DNA of 47,450 nt from Patescibacteria group bacterium (GCA_018814025.1 JAHJAM010000019.1:1-47450); one strand, 5' to 3'. Positions 13,431-22,886 are shown, counted from the first letter of the stretch. Numbers and translations: made by a program. Notes: generated by a model not told the origin, from the letters alone.

Positions 13431-14207
13431 TTAGCAAACCAAACAAGCGCCGCGCAGGGAATTGGCCGGAATGGTGGGAAAATGGCTGACAATCAAGGAT
13501 TCCACGGCTTCGTGGAAAGCGGCCAGGGTTTGACCGGGAAGATGCGGCTTGAGCTGGTCCGGATAGGCCTCGGCCAGGGCAAAGCGAATCAGCTTCAAGG
13601 TGTCATCGTCCATGGGCCGGGAGGCAAACCATTGTTCTTCATCGGCTTGAACACATTTTTGGCACACCACTCCGCCTTTGAGCGCGTGCCACCGAAAAGA
13701 TTTGGATTCAACCGGCGCCTTGCAGGCCAGACAACGATTTAGTTCCGGACGATACCCGGTAATGGCGAGGAGCTTGAGGGCAAAAGAAGCCAGGAGAAAA
13801 CCTGACCGTTCCGGTGAGATGCTCGGGGCTTGATCCAAAAATTTCAGCCAATATAGAGTTGATTTGTAAAGAAACGGATCCGCCTCGAATTGTTTGGTGC
13901 CAATGTCTACCAGGTGCAAACCGTTTTTGGCCAAAAGCAGGCGCGACAAGTCCGTGCGGATGTTGGGGAAAGCACGCCGGCGTTCCACGCCGGCAATGGT
14001 GTGATAATGCCGGCCATCGACCAATAAAAAATCCGCCTCACAGAAACTTTCCAAATGAGGCGACAATTTGGCTAAAGGCTTGTGCGCGCCGCGGGCCAGG
14101 AATTCGATTTTCCCGCGCTCGCGCGTGAAAGCGCTATACCAACGATCCACTTCTTTATGGTCTCGGCGGGACAAAATGATCCCGGAGACCTGATGCAAGG
14201 AAGCCAT
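13431..14207 (-). CDS. recO: DNA repair protein RecO
   Basis: 258 residues. An N-terminal OB fold (VSGIILSRRDHKEVDRWYSAFTRERGKIEFLARGAHKP) is followed by a helical domain with a four-cysteine zinc site (CLAC around residue 160 and CQKC around 185). RecO displaces SSB and loads RecA with RecF/RecR in recombinational repair. The end is compact (ACLVC). It starts two bases after the ruvX stop, so it is the last gene of adk-map-ruvX-recO. No terminator is obvious; the palindromic spacer follows. Confidence 0.92.
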   Translation of the reverse strand: MASLHQVSGIILSRRDHKEVDRWYSAFTRERGKIEFLARGAHKPLAKLSPHLESFCEADFLLVDGRHYHTIAGVERRRAFPNIRTDLSRLLLAKNGLHLVDIGTKQFEADPFLYKSTLYWLKFLDQAPSISPERSGFLLASFALKLLAITGYRPELNRCLACKAPVESKSFRWHALKGGVVCQKCVQADEEQWFASRPMDDDTLKLIRFALAEAYPDQLKPHLPGQTLAAFHEAVESLIVSHFPTIPANSLRGACLVC

Positions 14208-14209
14208 AG

Positions 14210-14608
14210 CTACGGGCTCAGGCGATTGAGATAGGCTTGAGTGATTAACATGGCGGCTAAGGCGTCTTCAGCGGCCTCTGAGCCCTCTTCGCGCTGGAGA
14301 CGGAGACTTTCAGCCGTAGTAAATGATTCGTCTTCTTCCACCACGGGAATGGTTACCGCGGCCTCGAGTCGATTGATAAAAGCTTTGGTTTTTTCCAACT
14401 GTTCCGGACCATGATGGCCGCCGGTTTTGAGAGGTACGCCAACCACAATCAAATCAAGATCCTCGGCTTTAACCCGATCGGCAAAAGCTTGAATGGTCCG
14501 GTCGCCGGCATTTGGCACGACATCTAAAGGTACGGCCACTTTGGCCTCAGAATCACCGAAAGCCAAGCCGATTTTTTTATCACCATAGTCGATGCCGAGG
14601 ATACGCAT
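14210..14608 (-). CDS. ruvX: Putative pre-16S rRNA nuclease YqgF/RuvX
   Basis: 132 residues, RNase H-like fold. MRILGIDYGDKKIGLAFGD carries the first catalytic Asp (D6) and the family motif. LDLIVVGVPLKTGGHHGPEQLEKTKAF and VEEDESFTTAESLR hold the other acidic residues, and AEDALAAMLITQAYL ends the domain. The family was first called a Holliday junction resolvase and is now known to help mature the 16S rRNA 5' end. It sits between map and recO. Confidence 0.92.
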   Translation of the reverse strand: MRILGIDYGDKKIGLAFGDSEAKVAVPLDVVPNAGDRTIQAFADRVKAEDLDLIVVGVPLKTGGHHGPEQLEKTKAFINRLEAAVTIPVVEEDESFTTAESLRLQREEGSEAAEDALAAMLITQAYLNRLSP

Positions 14609-14612
14609 AGGA

Positions 14613-14642
14613 GGTAGGGGAAAAGTAGGTAGGGTAAAAGGG
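14613..14642. repeat. 15-base direct repeat between ruvX and map
   Basis: GGTAGGGGAAAAGTA (14613-14627) and GGTAGGGTAAAAGGG (14628-14642) are adjoining imperfect copies filling the spacer between the two genes. Confidence 0.7.
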
Positions 14643-15419
14643 TTAAACTGGCAATGGCGTAATTATTTCCGGGCCATTTTTTAAACAAGCAATGGTGACC
14701 TCAAAATGGGCGGATAAGCTGTCATCGGCCATAATCACGGCCCAGCCGTCATCGCCGGTTCTGACGCGATAATCGCCCAAAGCAAACATGGGTTCCAGGG
14801 CTAAAATCATACCGTCTTTGATTTCAATGTTGGGCTGGGAAGGATCGGTAAAATTCGGAACCGCCGGGGCCTCGTGAACGGCATGGCCAACTCCGTGTCC
14901 GGAAAGCGAGCGAATGATGCCGTAGCCTTGCTGATCGGCCGGTGCTTGAATCGCGGCGCTGATATCAGCGATGGTAGCGCCGACTTTGGCCGCGGCCACG
15001 CCTTCAAGCAAAGCTTGCTTGGTTACGTCCAGCAAGCGCCGAACCTCAGGAGCAATCGGGCCCACCGGAACAGTGACGGACATATCCGTGCACAGATCTT
15101 GATACCAGCAACCCACATCCAAACCGACAATATCCCCGGCTTTCAGTTGGCGATCGCGATTGCCCAGACCATGCACGATTTCTTCATTCACGGAGATACA
15201 AACGGTGCTGGGGAAAGGCGTGTCCTCGGGCGAGGTTTTAAATCCTTTAAAGGACGGCCGGCCGCCCCCGTCGATGATCACTTTTTCGGCGATGGCATTG
15301 AGTTTGGAAATTTTAACACCCGGCCGCACGGCCTCAACCGCGGCTTTGAGGGCTTGAGAGAGCAATTGACCGCCCGCTTTCAGCTTGATGATTTCTTCCG
15401 GTGTTTTTATGAGAGCCAT
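14643..15419 (-). CDS. map: Methionine aminopeptidase type I
   Basis: 258 residues. Removes the N-terminal Met from new proteins in the cytoplasm. The five metal ligands are present: D101 (GLDVG), D112 (CTDMSVT), H175 (SGHGVGH), E209 (LALEPMF) and E240 (HFEVTIA), plus H83 (EIVHG). There is no N-terminal zinc extension, so it is the short type Ia form. It follows adk by 18 bases, the usual spc-operon order secY-adk-map, but ruvX follows instead of infA. Confidence 0.96.
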   Translation of the reverse strand: MALIKTPEEIIKLKAGGQLLSQALKAAVEAVRPGVKISKLNAIAEKVIIDGGGRPSFKGFKTSPEDTPFPSTVCISVNEEIVHGLGNRDRQLKAGDIVGLDVGCWYQDLCTDMSVTVPVGPIAPEVRRLLDVTKQALLEGVAAAKVGATIADISAAIQAPADQQGYGIIRSLSGHGVGHAVHEAPAVPNFTDPSQPNIEIKDGMILALEPMFALGDYRVRTGDDGWAVIMADDSLSAHFEVTIACLKNGPEIITPLPV

Positions 15420-15437
15420 AGAATAAATGTAAGGATA

Positions 15438-16094
15438 TCAGATGGGACAGGCGGATGAACCAGGTCGAAGACCAAGCGCGGCAATGATGCGATCGTGGAC
15501 TTCTTGAACCGAACCCTGGGCGCTTACGCGATGTACAAGACCTTGTTTGTCATAACTTTCAATGATGGGCTTGGTCTTTTGGTGATAAATTTCTAAACGG
15601 CGGGAAATGGCCTCGGCTCGATCATCCTTGCGATGGATTAACCGGCCGCCGCAGGAACAAGCATCACCCTCTTGGCGGTCATCCATGCTGTAAATCTGGC
15701 CGCACTGGTTGCAAGTCAAGCGGCGGGACAGGCGTTCGGTCGCCGCGGCATCGGAAAGCTCAAGCACGACAACATGGGTGGGTACCATAAACTGGAAGGC
15801 ATCGTACTGTTCTTGATTGCGGGGGAAGCCGTCGAGGATAAAACCGTTCTGGGCGTCGGATGCGGACAAGCGGCTGCGTAGAACTTCCACAGCCAAAGAC
15901 GCGGGCACCAATTCGCCAGCATTCAACAAGGGCGCGACTTGCTGGCCAATCGGGCTCTGGCGGGCAACCTCATCGCGCAAGAGTTGGCCCATGCTGAAGG
16001 AAGGGATATGCAAAGTACGGGAAACACATTGCGCTTGAGTGCCTTTGCCTGAGCCTTGCGGGCCCATGAATATTAGCCGGTAAGGCTGATCCAT
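15438..16094 (-). CDS. adk: Adenylate kinase
   Basis: 218 residues. Interconverts ATP + AMP and 2 ADP. P-loop GPQGSGKGTQ at residues 11-20, NMP-binding part SMGQLLRDEV, FILDGFPRNQEQ and a long LID domain. The LID has a zinc site (CNQC at about 129-132 and CSC at about 150), as in many Gram-positive relatives. The C-terminal tail GLRPGSSACPI is somewhat long. A strong terminator lies between secY and this gene, so adk may depend on read-through or a weak promoter within the hairpin region. Confidence 0.95.
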   Translation of the reverse strand: MDQPYRLIFMGPQGSGKGTQAQCVSRTLHIPSFSMGQLLRDEVARQSPIGQQVAPLLNAGELVPASLAVEVLRSRLSASDAQNGFILDGFPRNQEQYDAFQFMVPTHVVVLELSDAAATERLSRRLTCNQCGQIYSMDDRQEGDACSCGGRLIHRKDDRAEAISRRLEIYHQKTKPIIESYDKQGLVHRVSAQGSVQEVHDRIIAALGLRPGSSACPI

Positions 16095-16095
16095 A

Positions 16096-16135
16096 GAAAA
16101 TAAAAAGTGGTTGAGTTGAATTACTCAGCCACTTT
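16096..16135 (-). terminator. Terminator at the end of the ribosomal protein operon
   Basis: Minus strand AAAGTGG, C, TGAGT, loop AATTCA, ACTCA, A, CCACTTT, then TTATTTTC. It lies between secY (ends 16165) and adk (starts 16094) and marks the end of the long cluster. Confidence 0.83.
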
Positions 16136-16164
16136 ATCATTGTAATAATCTTTATTCAAACGAT

Positions 16165-17436
16165 TTATAATTCGTATTCGCGCATGGTTAATTGAGCTTC
16201 AATTTGCTTGACGGTTTCCACGGCCACTGAGACTACGATCAACAATGAAGTGCCACCGATCACCAAACTGGCGTTGCCGGTCATCTGTTGAACTATGAGT
16301 GGCAAAACCGCGATGATAGCCAAGAAAGAAGCGCCGGCGAAAAGCAAACGGTTGGTCACCCAGCCCAAGTAATCAGCGGTATTCGCGCCGGGACGAATTC
16401 CCGGGATAAAGCCGCCTTGCTTTTGCAGGTTTTCAGCCACCCGATCCGGATGAAAAACCACGGCCGTGTAGAAATAAGCAAAGACAAACACTAAGACAAA
16501 ATAAATAATTCCGTAAAAGGCTTGATTTTGAAATAAGGCGATAGTTTTCTCCGCGGCAATGCGCAAAAAGTCGGTTCGCGCGCTGAGGAAAAATTGAGCC
16601 AGCATGCTGGGCACCAATATAATTGAGATAGCGAAGATGATCGGAATCACGCCGCCCATGTTTAAGCGCAACGGGATGTGCGAGCTGACCGCGCCGGTTA
16701 AGCGCGAACCGCGCACTTGGCGGGCGTATTGGACGGGAATATTCCGCTGAGCTTCGTTCATTACGACCACAGCCACGATGGTCACCAAAATAAATATTAC
16801 AAACAAGACTACGGCAATTATTTGAGTTTGATCAACAATGGAAAGCGAACGACCTAAGAAAGTTGGCAAACCGGAAATAATGCCGGCGAAAATTAAAATG
16901 GAGATCCCATTACCAATATTCTTTTCGGAAATCAGTTCGCCCAGCCACATCAAGAAAACCGTGCCCGCGACCATGCTAATGATGGCAATCGCTAAAGTAG
17001 CGGCGGAGTTGTTGGAAAATAAGCTGGCGGAACCGCCTTGCTGCTGGAGAATCACGATTAGACCATAAGCCTGTAAAACCGCCAAAGGCACGCACAACAT
17101 GCGGGTCCATTGGTTAATTCTTTGACGGCCGGATTCTTCTTTTTGCATTTCCTCGAGCTGGGGCACGATCATGCCGAGCAACTGGAAAATGATGGATGCG
17201 GTAATATAAGGTGCCACACCCAAGGCCACGATGGAAAAATTCTCCAACGTGCCGCCGGAGAAAATATTCATTAATCCAAAGAGTTGATTGCCTTCAAAAA
17301 TCGAACTTAAGGCACTGGTATCAATGCCCGGGACAGGAATGTGAGCGGCCGCGCGGAAAACAACCAGCATGAGCAAAACGAAAATAAGGCTATTGCGAAC
17401 TTCTTTGGTTTTCCAAACGCGACGCAAAGAGAACAT
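16165..17436 (-). CDS. secY: Preprotein translocase subunit SecY
   Basis: 423 residues, ten predicted membrane helices. Forms the channel for protein export and membrane insertion with SecE and SecG. The plug region IFEGNQLFGLMNIFSGGTLENFSIVALGVAPYITASII, the ribosome-facing loops (NEAQRNIPVQYARQVRG) and the late IPGIRPG loop are as expected. Length is typical. It follows rplO by 20 bases in the normal spc order. Confidence 0.97.
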   Translation of the reverse strand: MFSLRRVWKTKEVRNSLIFVLLMLVVFRAAAHIPVPGIDTSALSSIFEGNQLFGLMNIFSGGTLENFSIVALGVAPYITASIIFQLLGMIVPQLEEMQKEESGRQRINQWTRMLCVPLAVLQAYGLIVILQQQGGSASLFSNNSAATLAIAIISMVAGTVFLMWLGELISEKNIGNGISILIFAGIISGLPTFLGRSLSIVDQTQIIAVVLFVIFILVTIVAVVVMNEAQRNIPVQYARQVRGSRLTGAVSSHIPLRLNMGGVIPIIFAISIILVPSMLAQFFLSARTDFLRIAAEKTIALFQNQAFYGIIYFVLVFVFAYFYTAVVFHPDRVAENLQKQGGFIPGIRPGANTADYLGWVTNRLLFAGASFLAIIAVLPLIVQQMTGNASLVIGGTSLLIVVSVAVETVKQIEAQLTMREYEL

Positions 17437-17457
17437 AAATTATTGATGATGAAATGA

Positions 17458-17943
17458 TTATTTCTTGGCTTGGGACTTGGCGGTTTTGGTCTTGGTGGCC
17501 GGTTCTTCGATAATAGTGCCGCCGGCCTTTTCAATTAGGGCTCGGGCCGGTTGAGACATTTGACAGCCTTCGATCACGACTTTAATGCTGATCGGACCTT
17601 TGCCTAAAATCTTGACTCCATGAGCCATGGTTGGGATTAGTTCTTTATCCAATAAATGCTTGGGGGTGATTTTCGACCCCTCTTTGAAAACCTTATTTAA
17701 GACAGCCAAACTCACGGTTTCGGGCTTGGGTTTTTGGCTCTTAAAACCGCGTTCCTTGGGGATGGACAACATGATCTTGCGCAGACCCTTGAGCTGCAAA
17801 CCGGAACGACCGCCAGAGCGGGCGCGCTGGCCTTTTACCCCGCGACCGGAATAACTACCGGTGCTACCCAAACCACGGCCGATGCGTTTGCGCGACTTTT
17901 TAGATCCAGCTTTGGGTTTGATGGTATGCAAGGTAAGAGACAT
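17458..17943 (-). CDS. rplO: Ribosomal protein L15 (uL15)
   Basis: 161 residues. Starts MSLTLHTIKPKAGSKKSRKRIGRGLGSTGSYSGRGVKGQ, the Gly/Arg-rich rRNA-binding tail of L15, followed by the globular part with GFKSQKP and ISIKV. The last 15 residues are Lys/Thr-rich and extend past the usual end. In most bacteria rpmD (L30) lies between S5 and this gene. Here only five bases separate them, so L30 is absent. Confidence 0.95.
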   Translation of the reverse strand: MSLTLHTIKPKAGSKKSRKRIGRGLGSTGSYSGRGVKGQRARSGGRSGLQLKGLRKIMLSIPKERGFKSQKPKPETVSLAVLNKVFKEGSKITPKHLLDKELIPTMAHGVKILGKGPISIKVVIEGCQMSQPARALIEKAGGTIIEEPATKTKTAKSQAKK

Positions 17944-17948
17944 AAATA

Positions 17949-18581
17949 TTATTTGGCCGAGACGGCTTGGGTTTTATCACTTTCAATTTTATCATCTTTT
18001 TTAACAACTGGCTTGGCCACGGGCTCGGCAGGCAGCCGCAACATTTCAATCGCTTTCAAAGTGGCTTTGGCGATATTCAACTTGTTGGATGAATTTAAAA
18101 TTTTGGAAACAGCGTTGGGCAAACCGCCGAGTTCCAGAATAACCCGCACGGCCCCGCCGGATTTGAGACCGGTTCCTTTGGGAGCGGGCTTGAGCAAAAC
18201 TTGAGCTGAACCGAACTTTACGAGAACAGGATGAGGGATTGTCTGGTGAACCATGGGGATGGTGATCAGATGCTTTTTCGCCTTGCGAAATGCTTTCTCA
18301 ATGGAAATTTGAACATCGGCGCCCTTGGCCACACCTAAAGCCACGCGGCCTTTTTTGTCGCCAATCACTAAAGCACAGCGGAAAGACATGCGTTTACCGC
18401 CGGCAGTCACGCGAGTCACGCGAGCCAAATCAAGAATCTTCTGCTCATATTCGCGAGCCTCCTGCGGTGGCCGTTTACCGCCGCGGCGAGCGCCGCGCTT
18501 ACCCTTAAACTCTCTCTTGGGCTTTTCGTTATTGGTTGAGTCCGGGGCTGCGGGTTGAGTTGTTTTCGGTTCGTCTGACAT
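17949..18581 (-). CDS. rpsE: Ribosomal protein S5 (uS5)
   Basis: 210 residues. The core starts at about residue 45 (REYEQKILDLARVTRVTAGGKRMSFRCALVIGDKKGRV) and continues to KATLKAIEMLR. A 40-residue charged N-terminal extension (PKREFKGKRGARRGGKR) and a 30-residue Lys/Ala/Val tail are longer than in model bacteria. S5 helps decoding fidelity and mRNA entry. Between rplR and rplO, minus strand. Confidence 0.95.
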   Translation of the reverse strand: MSDEPKTTQPAAPDSTNNEKPKREFKGKRGARRGGKRPPQEAREYEQKILDLARVTRVTAGGKRMSFRCALVIGDKKGRVALGVAKGADVQISIEKAFRKAKKHLITIPMVHQTIPHPVLVKFGSAQVLLKPAPKGTGLKSGGAVRVILELGGLPNAVSKILNSSNKLNIAKATLKAIEMLRLPAEPVAKPVVKKDDKIESDKTQAVSAK

Positions 18582-18585
18582 ATGT

Positions 18586-18948
18586 TTAGAATTCTAATCC
18601 GCCTTCGCGGGCACTGTCGGCCAAGGCCTTAAGACGGCCATGATAACGATAAGCACCGCGATCAAAAACCACTTTCTTAATATTTGATTTTTGCGCTTTA
18701 GCCGCCACAATCGCACCTACCTCAGCGGCTACAGCCATGGGCTTTTGACCTTTTTGATCTTTGACTTCGAGATCTGAGGCGGAAACTAAAGTGACTCCGG
18801 TGTCATCATTGATAATTTGCACGGAAATGTGTTTCAGAGAACGGAAAACCGAAAACCGCGGCTTCTCAGCAGTGCCGTGAAGTCTGGCGCGTACCCGATG
18901 GGCGCGACGCTGACGCAATTTGTTCTTATGTTTAGTTGAAATTGACAT
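18586..18948 (-). CDS. rplR: Ribosomal protein L18 (uL18)
   Basis: 120 residues. Arg/Lys-rich start (KHKNKLRQRRAHRVRARLHGT), then RFSVFRSLKHISVQIINDDTGVTLVSAS and the end VVFDRGAYRYHGRLKALADSAREGGLEF. It binds 5S rRNA. Normal length, and in the usual place between L6 and S5. Confidence 0.96.
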   Translation of the reverse strand: MSISTKHKNKLRQRRAHRVRARLHGTAEKPRFSVFRSLKHISVQIINDDTGVTLVSASDLEVKDQKGQKPMAVAAEVGAIVAAKAQKSNIKKVVFDRGAYRYHGRLKALADSAREGGLEF

Positions 18949-18953
18949 AAAAT

Positions 18954-19514
18954 TTATTCAGAAGCTTTAGCGGCTTTTCCGGCCTTGCGGCGGATAACTT
19001 CTTCGATGTATTTAATACCTTTCCCTTTGTATGGTTCGGGTTTTCGGATTTTTCGAAGTCCAGAAGCCACTTCGCCCAAGACTTGTTTATCGACGCCGGT
19101 CAAGGTAATGACATTGCCTTCAACCACCGCTTCCATACTGGCAGGCAATTCATATTTCACTTCATGCGAATAGCCGACGTTTAAAACGATAGTTCGACCG
19201 GCAACATTGACTCGATAACCAACACCGTTCAATTCCAATTTTCTGGTAAAACCTTCGCTCACACCGGTAATGACATTAGCTAAATTCGCCCGAGCCGTCC
19301 CCCACTGGGCACGCTCATTTTTATCATCCGAGTTCTTAATCGTAAGTTCTAGAATTTGCGCATTATCCTCGGCAGTAACTTGGGCAACCGCAACCAAAGG
19401 ATTAACTTGATATTTCAATTCTCCTTTAGGTCCTTTGGCGGTGATTAACTGTTTTTGAATGGTTATTTCAACACCAGCGGGAATAACAATAGGTTTTCGA
19501 CCGATACGTGACAT
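18954..19514 (-). CDS. rplF: Ribosomal protein L6 (uL6)
   Basis: 186 residues. MSRIGRKPIVIPAGVEI opens the first of two related domains. The second carries the signature PEPYKGKGIKYIEEVIRRKAGKA near the end. It contacts the sarcin-ricin loop region. Normal length and order (S8-L6-L18). Confidence 0.96.
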   Translation of the reverse strand: MSRIGRKPIVIPAGVEITIQKQLITAKGPKGELKYQVNPLVAVAQVTAEDNAQILELTIKNSDDKNERAQWGTARANLANVITGVSEGFTRKLELNGVGYRVNVAGRTIVLNVGYSHEVKYELPASMEAVVEGNVITLTGVDKQVLGEVASGLRKIRKPEPYKGKGIKYIEEVIRRKAGKAAKASE

Positions 19515-19515
19515 A

Positions 19516-19908
19516 TTAGTAAATTTCGCAGATTATTTCACCGCCCAAATGACGGGCGCGAGCTTCTTTGTTGGTCATCAAACCGTTGGGGGTTGAGATG
19601 ATGGCGATGCCTAAATCGGACAAGATTTTTGGCAATTCAATTGACTTAGTATAGACCCGTTGTCCAGGCGTACTAACTCGACGCAGGTTTTGAATAACAG
19701 GGGAACGATCCCGATACTTCAAGCCAATTCGCAAGGCTGGGAATTTACCTTCTTCCACCCGCCGAACATCTTGCACGAAGCCTTCCTTTTCCAAAATTTT
19801 GGCAATCGCAAATTTGACCTTGGAATAAGGCATGACAACTTCGCGCTTTTGAACAGCTTGCGCGTTACGAATTCGAGTTAACATGTCTGAAATGGGGTCT
19901 GTGATCAT
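19516..19908 (-). CDS. rpsH: Ribosomal protein S8 (uS8)
   Basis: 130 residues. MITDPISDMLTRIRNAQAV is the classic start, and VPSTPNGLMTNKEARARHLGGEIICEIY-type ending is present (here IISTPNGLMTNKEAR). It binds 16S rRNA helix 21 and in E. coli represses the spc operon. Eighteen bases after rpsN. Confidence 0.96.
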   Translation of the reverse strand: MITDPISDMLTRIRNAQAVQKREVVMPYSKVKFAIAKILEKEGFVQDVRRVEEGKFPALRIGLKYRDRSPVIQNLRRVSTPGQRVYTKSIELPKILSDLGIAIISTPNGLMTNKEARARHLGGEIICEIY

Positions 19909-19926
19909 ATTATTTCAACTTGAATC

Positions 19927-20112
19927 TTACCAACTGGCTTTTTTAACACCGGGCAGCTCACCGCGATTGGCCAGCTCTCGGAAACAAATCCGACAAAGTT
20001 CAAACTGACGCATGTAACCGTGACGACGACCACAACGCCAGCAACGATTCATGTGACGAACGGCGTACTTTGGTTGGCGATTAGATTTAGCTTTCTGGTT
20101 TTCGGTAGACAT
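19927..20112 (-). CDS. rpsN: Ribosomal protein S14, zinc type (uS14)
   Basis: 61 residues, the short zinc-binding form. [23 protein letters not shown] holds the four cysteines of the zinc ribbon (CxxC ... CxxC). It starts one base after the rplE stop. Confidence 0.96.
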   Translation of the reverse strand: MSTENQKAKSNRQPKYAVRHMNRCWRCGRRHGYMRQFELCRICFRELANRGELPGVKKASW

Positions 20113-20113
20113 A

Positions 20114-20653
20114 TTATGCTTTCTTGAAAGGGAAACCTAAGTGAGTTAGAAGGCTCTTGGCTTGTTCAGAATTTTTCGCCGTGGTTTCGATATTAACCTG
20201 CAGGCCGTGAATCACTTCAATTTCATCACTTCGGATTTCCGGAAAAGCAATGTGCTCGCTGAAACCAACTGAATAATTACCCTGAGCATCAAAACTCTTG
20301 GGTGATAAACCGCGGAAATCTCGGATGCGGGCAAAAGTGACATTAATCAATTTATCTAAAAAGTCCCACATGCGCGGTCCGCGCAAAGTGACTTTCATAC
20401 CAACAACGTTACCCTGACGAATTTTAAAATTCGCAATTGATTTGCGAGCCTTGGTTTTAACAGGTTGCTGACCGGTGATACGGCGCAAAGTATTTTCAGC
20501 GGTTTCCAAATATTTGGCTTCTTTCAAACCAATACCCAGTCCGACATTGACGGTAATTTGCTTGATGGCAGGAACCGCGTTGATATTCTTGATATCAAAC
20601 TCTTTTTGCAGTTCCGGCGCAATCTTCTTTTTGTAGGTTTCTTGCAAACTCAT
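20114..20653 (-). CDS. rplE: Ribosomal protein L5 (uL5)
   Basis: 179 residues. Starts [19 protein letters not shown] and has [23 protein letters not shown] and [18 protein letters not shown], the family signatures. It binds 5S rRNA and the P-site tRNA elbow. Normal length. Confidence 0.97.
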   Translation of the reverse strand: MSLQETYKKKIAPELQKEFDIKNINAVPAIKQITVNVGLGIGLKEAKYLETAENTLRRITGQQPVKTKARKSIANFKIRQGNVVGMKVTLRGPRMWDFLDKLINVTFARIRDFRGLSPKSFDAQGNYSVGFSEHIAFPEIRSDEIEVIHGLQVNIETTAKNSEQAKSLLTHLGFPFKKA

Positions 20654-20658
20654 ATGTT

Positions 20659-20985
20659 TTATTCAACGTCTTCGGACTTACCTTTTGAGCGAAGGGTTCG
20701 GATTTTAGTTTTTTGGTTATCCCGGGTGATAGTTTTATAACCCACCCGACCGGTTTGGCCGGATTTGACCGAGATCAATTTTAGGTTGGAGATATGAATC
20801 GGGGCTGGAAATTCAACTATCTGTCCTTTTTGTCCACGTCCCTGTGAACGCAGATGCCGTTTATTCAAATTCACCTTTTCGACTACCACGCGCTCTAATT
20901 TTGGGAAAACCTGAAGAACGTTTCCTTCTTTACCTTTATCTTTGCCCGCAATGACGCGGACTTTGTCGCCGGTTTTTATCTTCAT
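20659..20985 (-). CDS. rplX: Ribosomal protein L24 (uL24)
   Basis: 108 residues. The KOW motif [28 protein letters not shown] opens the protein, with [12 protein letters not shown] next. It is an assembly initiator of the large subunit. The start overlaps the rplN stop (ATGA), so translation is coupled. Confidence 0.97.
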   Translation of the reverse strand: MKIKTGDKVRVIAGKDKGKEGNVLQVFPKLERVVVEKVNLNKRHLRSQGRGQKGQIVEFPAPIHISNLKLISVKSGQTGRVGYKTITRDNQKTKIRTLRSKGKSEDVE

Positions 20986-21353
20986 AGGACTTCGGGGGCC
21001 AAAGAAATGATCTTATTAAAACCTAAAGGGCGCAATTCGCGAGCGACCGGTCCAAAAATACGGGTGCCTTTGGGTTCTTTGTTGGCTTTATCAATAATGA
21101 CACCAGCATTTTCATCAAAACGAATATATGTTCCATCCGGACGGCGAATTTCCTTTTTGGTGCGAACTAAAACAACACTGACGATATCGCTCTTTTTGAC
21201 TGTGCCATGAGGTACAGCTTCCTTGACAACGGCAGTTACCACATCACCAAGCATGGCATATCTTTTTTGATAACCACCCAAGACACGAATGACCATAAGT
21301 TTTTTCGCGCCAGTGTTGTCGGCAACTTTTAGCATTGATTGAGCTTGAACCAT
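20982..21353 (-). CDS. rplN: Ribosomal protein L14 (uL14)
   Basis: 123 residues. [27 protein letters not shown] and the signature [32 protein letters not shown] are intact. It sits at the subunit interface and binds the silencing factor RsfS. Overlaps rplX by four bases. Confidence 0.97.
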   Translation of the reverse strand: MVQAQSMLKVADNTGAKKLMVIRVLGGYQKRYAMLGDVVTAVVKEAVPHGTVKKSDIVSVVLVRTKKEIRRPDGTYIRFDENAGVIIDKANKEPKGTRIFGPVARELRPLGFNKIISLAPEVL

Positions 21354-21357
21354 ATAT

Positions 21358-21606
21358 TTATTTTACTAAACGCCAGCGTTTCTTAGAGGAAAGCGGGCGG
21401 GTTTCAACAAAAACGACCTGATCACCAATCTTAGAAGTGTTGCCCGTATCCTGAACATGGTATTTTTTGGAACGTTGATAACGCTTACCATACTTGGGAT
21501 GAACAACGGTGCGATCAACTCGAACCACGACTGTCTGATCAGTCTTATCGGATACTACCACCCCGGTGAGGGTTCGTCGGTTTTTGGTCTGATCTGATTG
21601 AGTCAT
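21358..21606 (-). CDS. rpsQ: Ribosomal protein S17 (uS17)
   Basis: 82 residues. [23 protein letters not shown] and [18 protein letters not shown] are the family core, with the end [17 protein letters not shown]. It binds 16S rRNA early in assembly. One base after rpmC. Confidence 0.96.
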   Translation of the reverse strand: MTQSDQTKNRRTLTGVVVSDKTDQTVVVRVDRTVVHPKYGKRYQRSKKYHVQDTGNTSKIGDQVVFVETRPLSSKKRWRLVK

Positions 21607-21607
21607 A

Positions 21608-21802
21608 TTATTTTTGAGTTGACTGCTCTTTAAGAATGGTCAGAATTTGAGCGATCGCCTGCTTAGTTTCGCGAATCTCCCGAACATCTTTTAACTGATT
21701 AGCTGAAACTTTGAAACGCAATTCATGAAGATGGCTGCGAGCCTCTTGCAGATTGCGCTTCAGAGCTTCTGACGGTTGCTTTCTCAAGTTCTTGATGTCC
21801 AT
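21608..21802 (-). CDS. rpmC: Ribosomal protein L29 (uL29)
   Basis: 64 residues, two helices: MDIKNLRKQPSEALKRNLQEARSHLHELRF and LKDVREIRETKQAIAQILTILKEQ. It lies next to L23 at the exit tunnel. One base after rplP. Confidence 0.94.
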   Translation of the reverse strand: MDIKNLRKQPSEALKRNLQEARSHLHELRFKVSANQLKDVREIRETKQAIAQILTILKEQSTQK

Positions 21803-21803
21803 A

Positions 21804-22220
21804 TTAGTCTTGGCGATAAATTATCTTGCACTTCACTGGCAGTTTATGGGCCGCCAATGTCAGAGCTTCCTTGGCCAAATCGGCAGTAACCCCATCCATT
21901 TCAAACATCATGGTGCCGGGACGAACCGGAGCCACATAATGATCGACTGCACCTTTACCTTTACCCATGGGCATTTCCGAACCTTTAGAGGTTACTGGCT
22001 TGTCTGGGAAAATCCTGATCCAAACCTTGCCGCCGCGTTTAATCGAACGGGTCATCGCACGACGAGCAGCCTCAATCTGACGGGAAGTAATCCAGCAATC
22101 AGTCATGGCTTTGAGACCGACTGAACCGAAAGCAAGCTGAGTTTTGCTAGTCGCAATCCGCTTGCCGCGGGCGCGGCCTTTATGCCATTTTCGATGTTTG
22201 ACTTTCTTGGGCATCAACAT
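21804..22220 (-). CDS. rplP: Ribosomal protein L16 (uL16)
   Basis: 138 residues. [32 protein letters not shown] and [40 protein letters not shown] are the family signatures. It organises the A-site tRNA region. One base after rpsC. Confidence 0.97.
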   Translation of the reverse strand: MLMPKKVKHRKWHKGRARGKRIATSKTQLAFGSVGLKAMTDCWITSRQIEAARRAMTRSIKRGGKVWIRIFPDKPVTSKGSEMPMGKGKGAVDHYVAPVRPGTMMFEMDGVTADLAKEALTLAAHKLPVKCKIIYRQD

Positions 22221-22221
22221 A

Positions 22222-22881
22222 TTATTCCGAAAGTTTATCTACTTTTTCGAAAACTTCACCTCGATTAATCCAGACTCTGACACCAATAGTGCCATAGGTG
22301 GTCCAGGCTCGAAGCGCAACAAAATCGATATCAGCCCGCAGATTGTGAAGCGGAATTTTTCCTTGGGCAATAGTTTCCGAACGAGCAATTTCTGCGCCAT
22401 TAAGGCGACCCTTGACCGTAACCTTGACTCCTTCAGCGTTGGCTTTCAGGACTCGCTCAATAGCCATTTTCATGACTCGGCGAAAAGGCATACGTTTCTC
22501 AAGATCGAAGGCAATTTGCTGAGCCACAATTCTGGCAGACAGTGAAGGCTTTTGCACTTCTTTAACATTGATATTGAGATTCACCCGACGTCCACGGTAG
22601 AACTTCTTTTTCAGTTCTTTATTCAATTCTTCAATGCCAGCGCCGGCACGTCCGATGATGATACCGGGCTTGGCAGAGTGAATGGAAACCGTGACATTGC
22701 CGCGTGAACGCTCAATTTCAATACGATCAACTAAAGCCTCTTTCAATTTATTTAGTAAAAATTCTCGGATTTGGACATCTTCTTTCAACTGACTGGCGTA
22801 GTTGCTTTTAGCAAACCAAATACCGTCCCAAGATCGGGTCACACCAAGACGAAATGATTTTGGATGTACTTTGTGTCCCAT
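22222..22881 (-). CDS. rpsC: Ribosomal protein S3 (uS3)
   Basis: 219 residues. [24 protein letters not shown], a KH domain with [19 protein letters not shown] (GxxG motif), and the C-terminal part with [18 protein letters not shown] (here [19 protein letters not shown]). It forms the mRNA entry channel. Normal length. Confidence 0.97.
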   Translation of the reverse strand: MGHKVHPKSFRLGVTRSWDGIWFAKSNYASQLKEDVQIREFLLNKLKEALVDRIEIERSRGNVTVSIHSAKPGIIIGRAGAGIEELNKELKKKFYRGRRVNLNINVKEVQKPSLSARIVAQQIAFDLEKRMPFRRVMKMAIERVLKANAEGVKVTVKGRLNGAEIARSETIAQGKIPLHNLRADIDFVALRAWTTYGTIGVRVWINRGEVFEKVDKLSE

Positions 22882-22886
22882 ATGAT

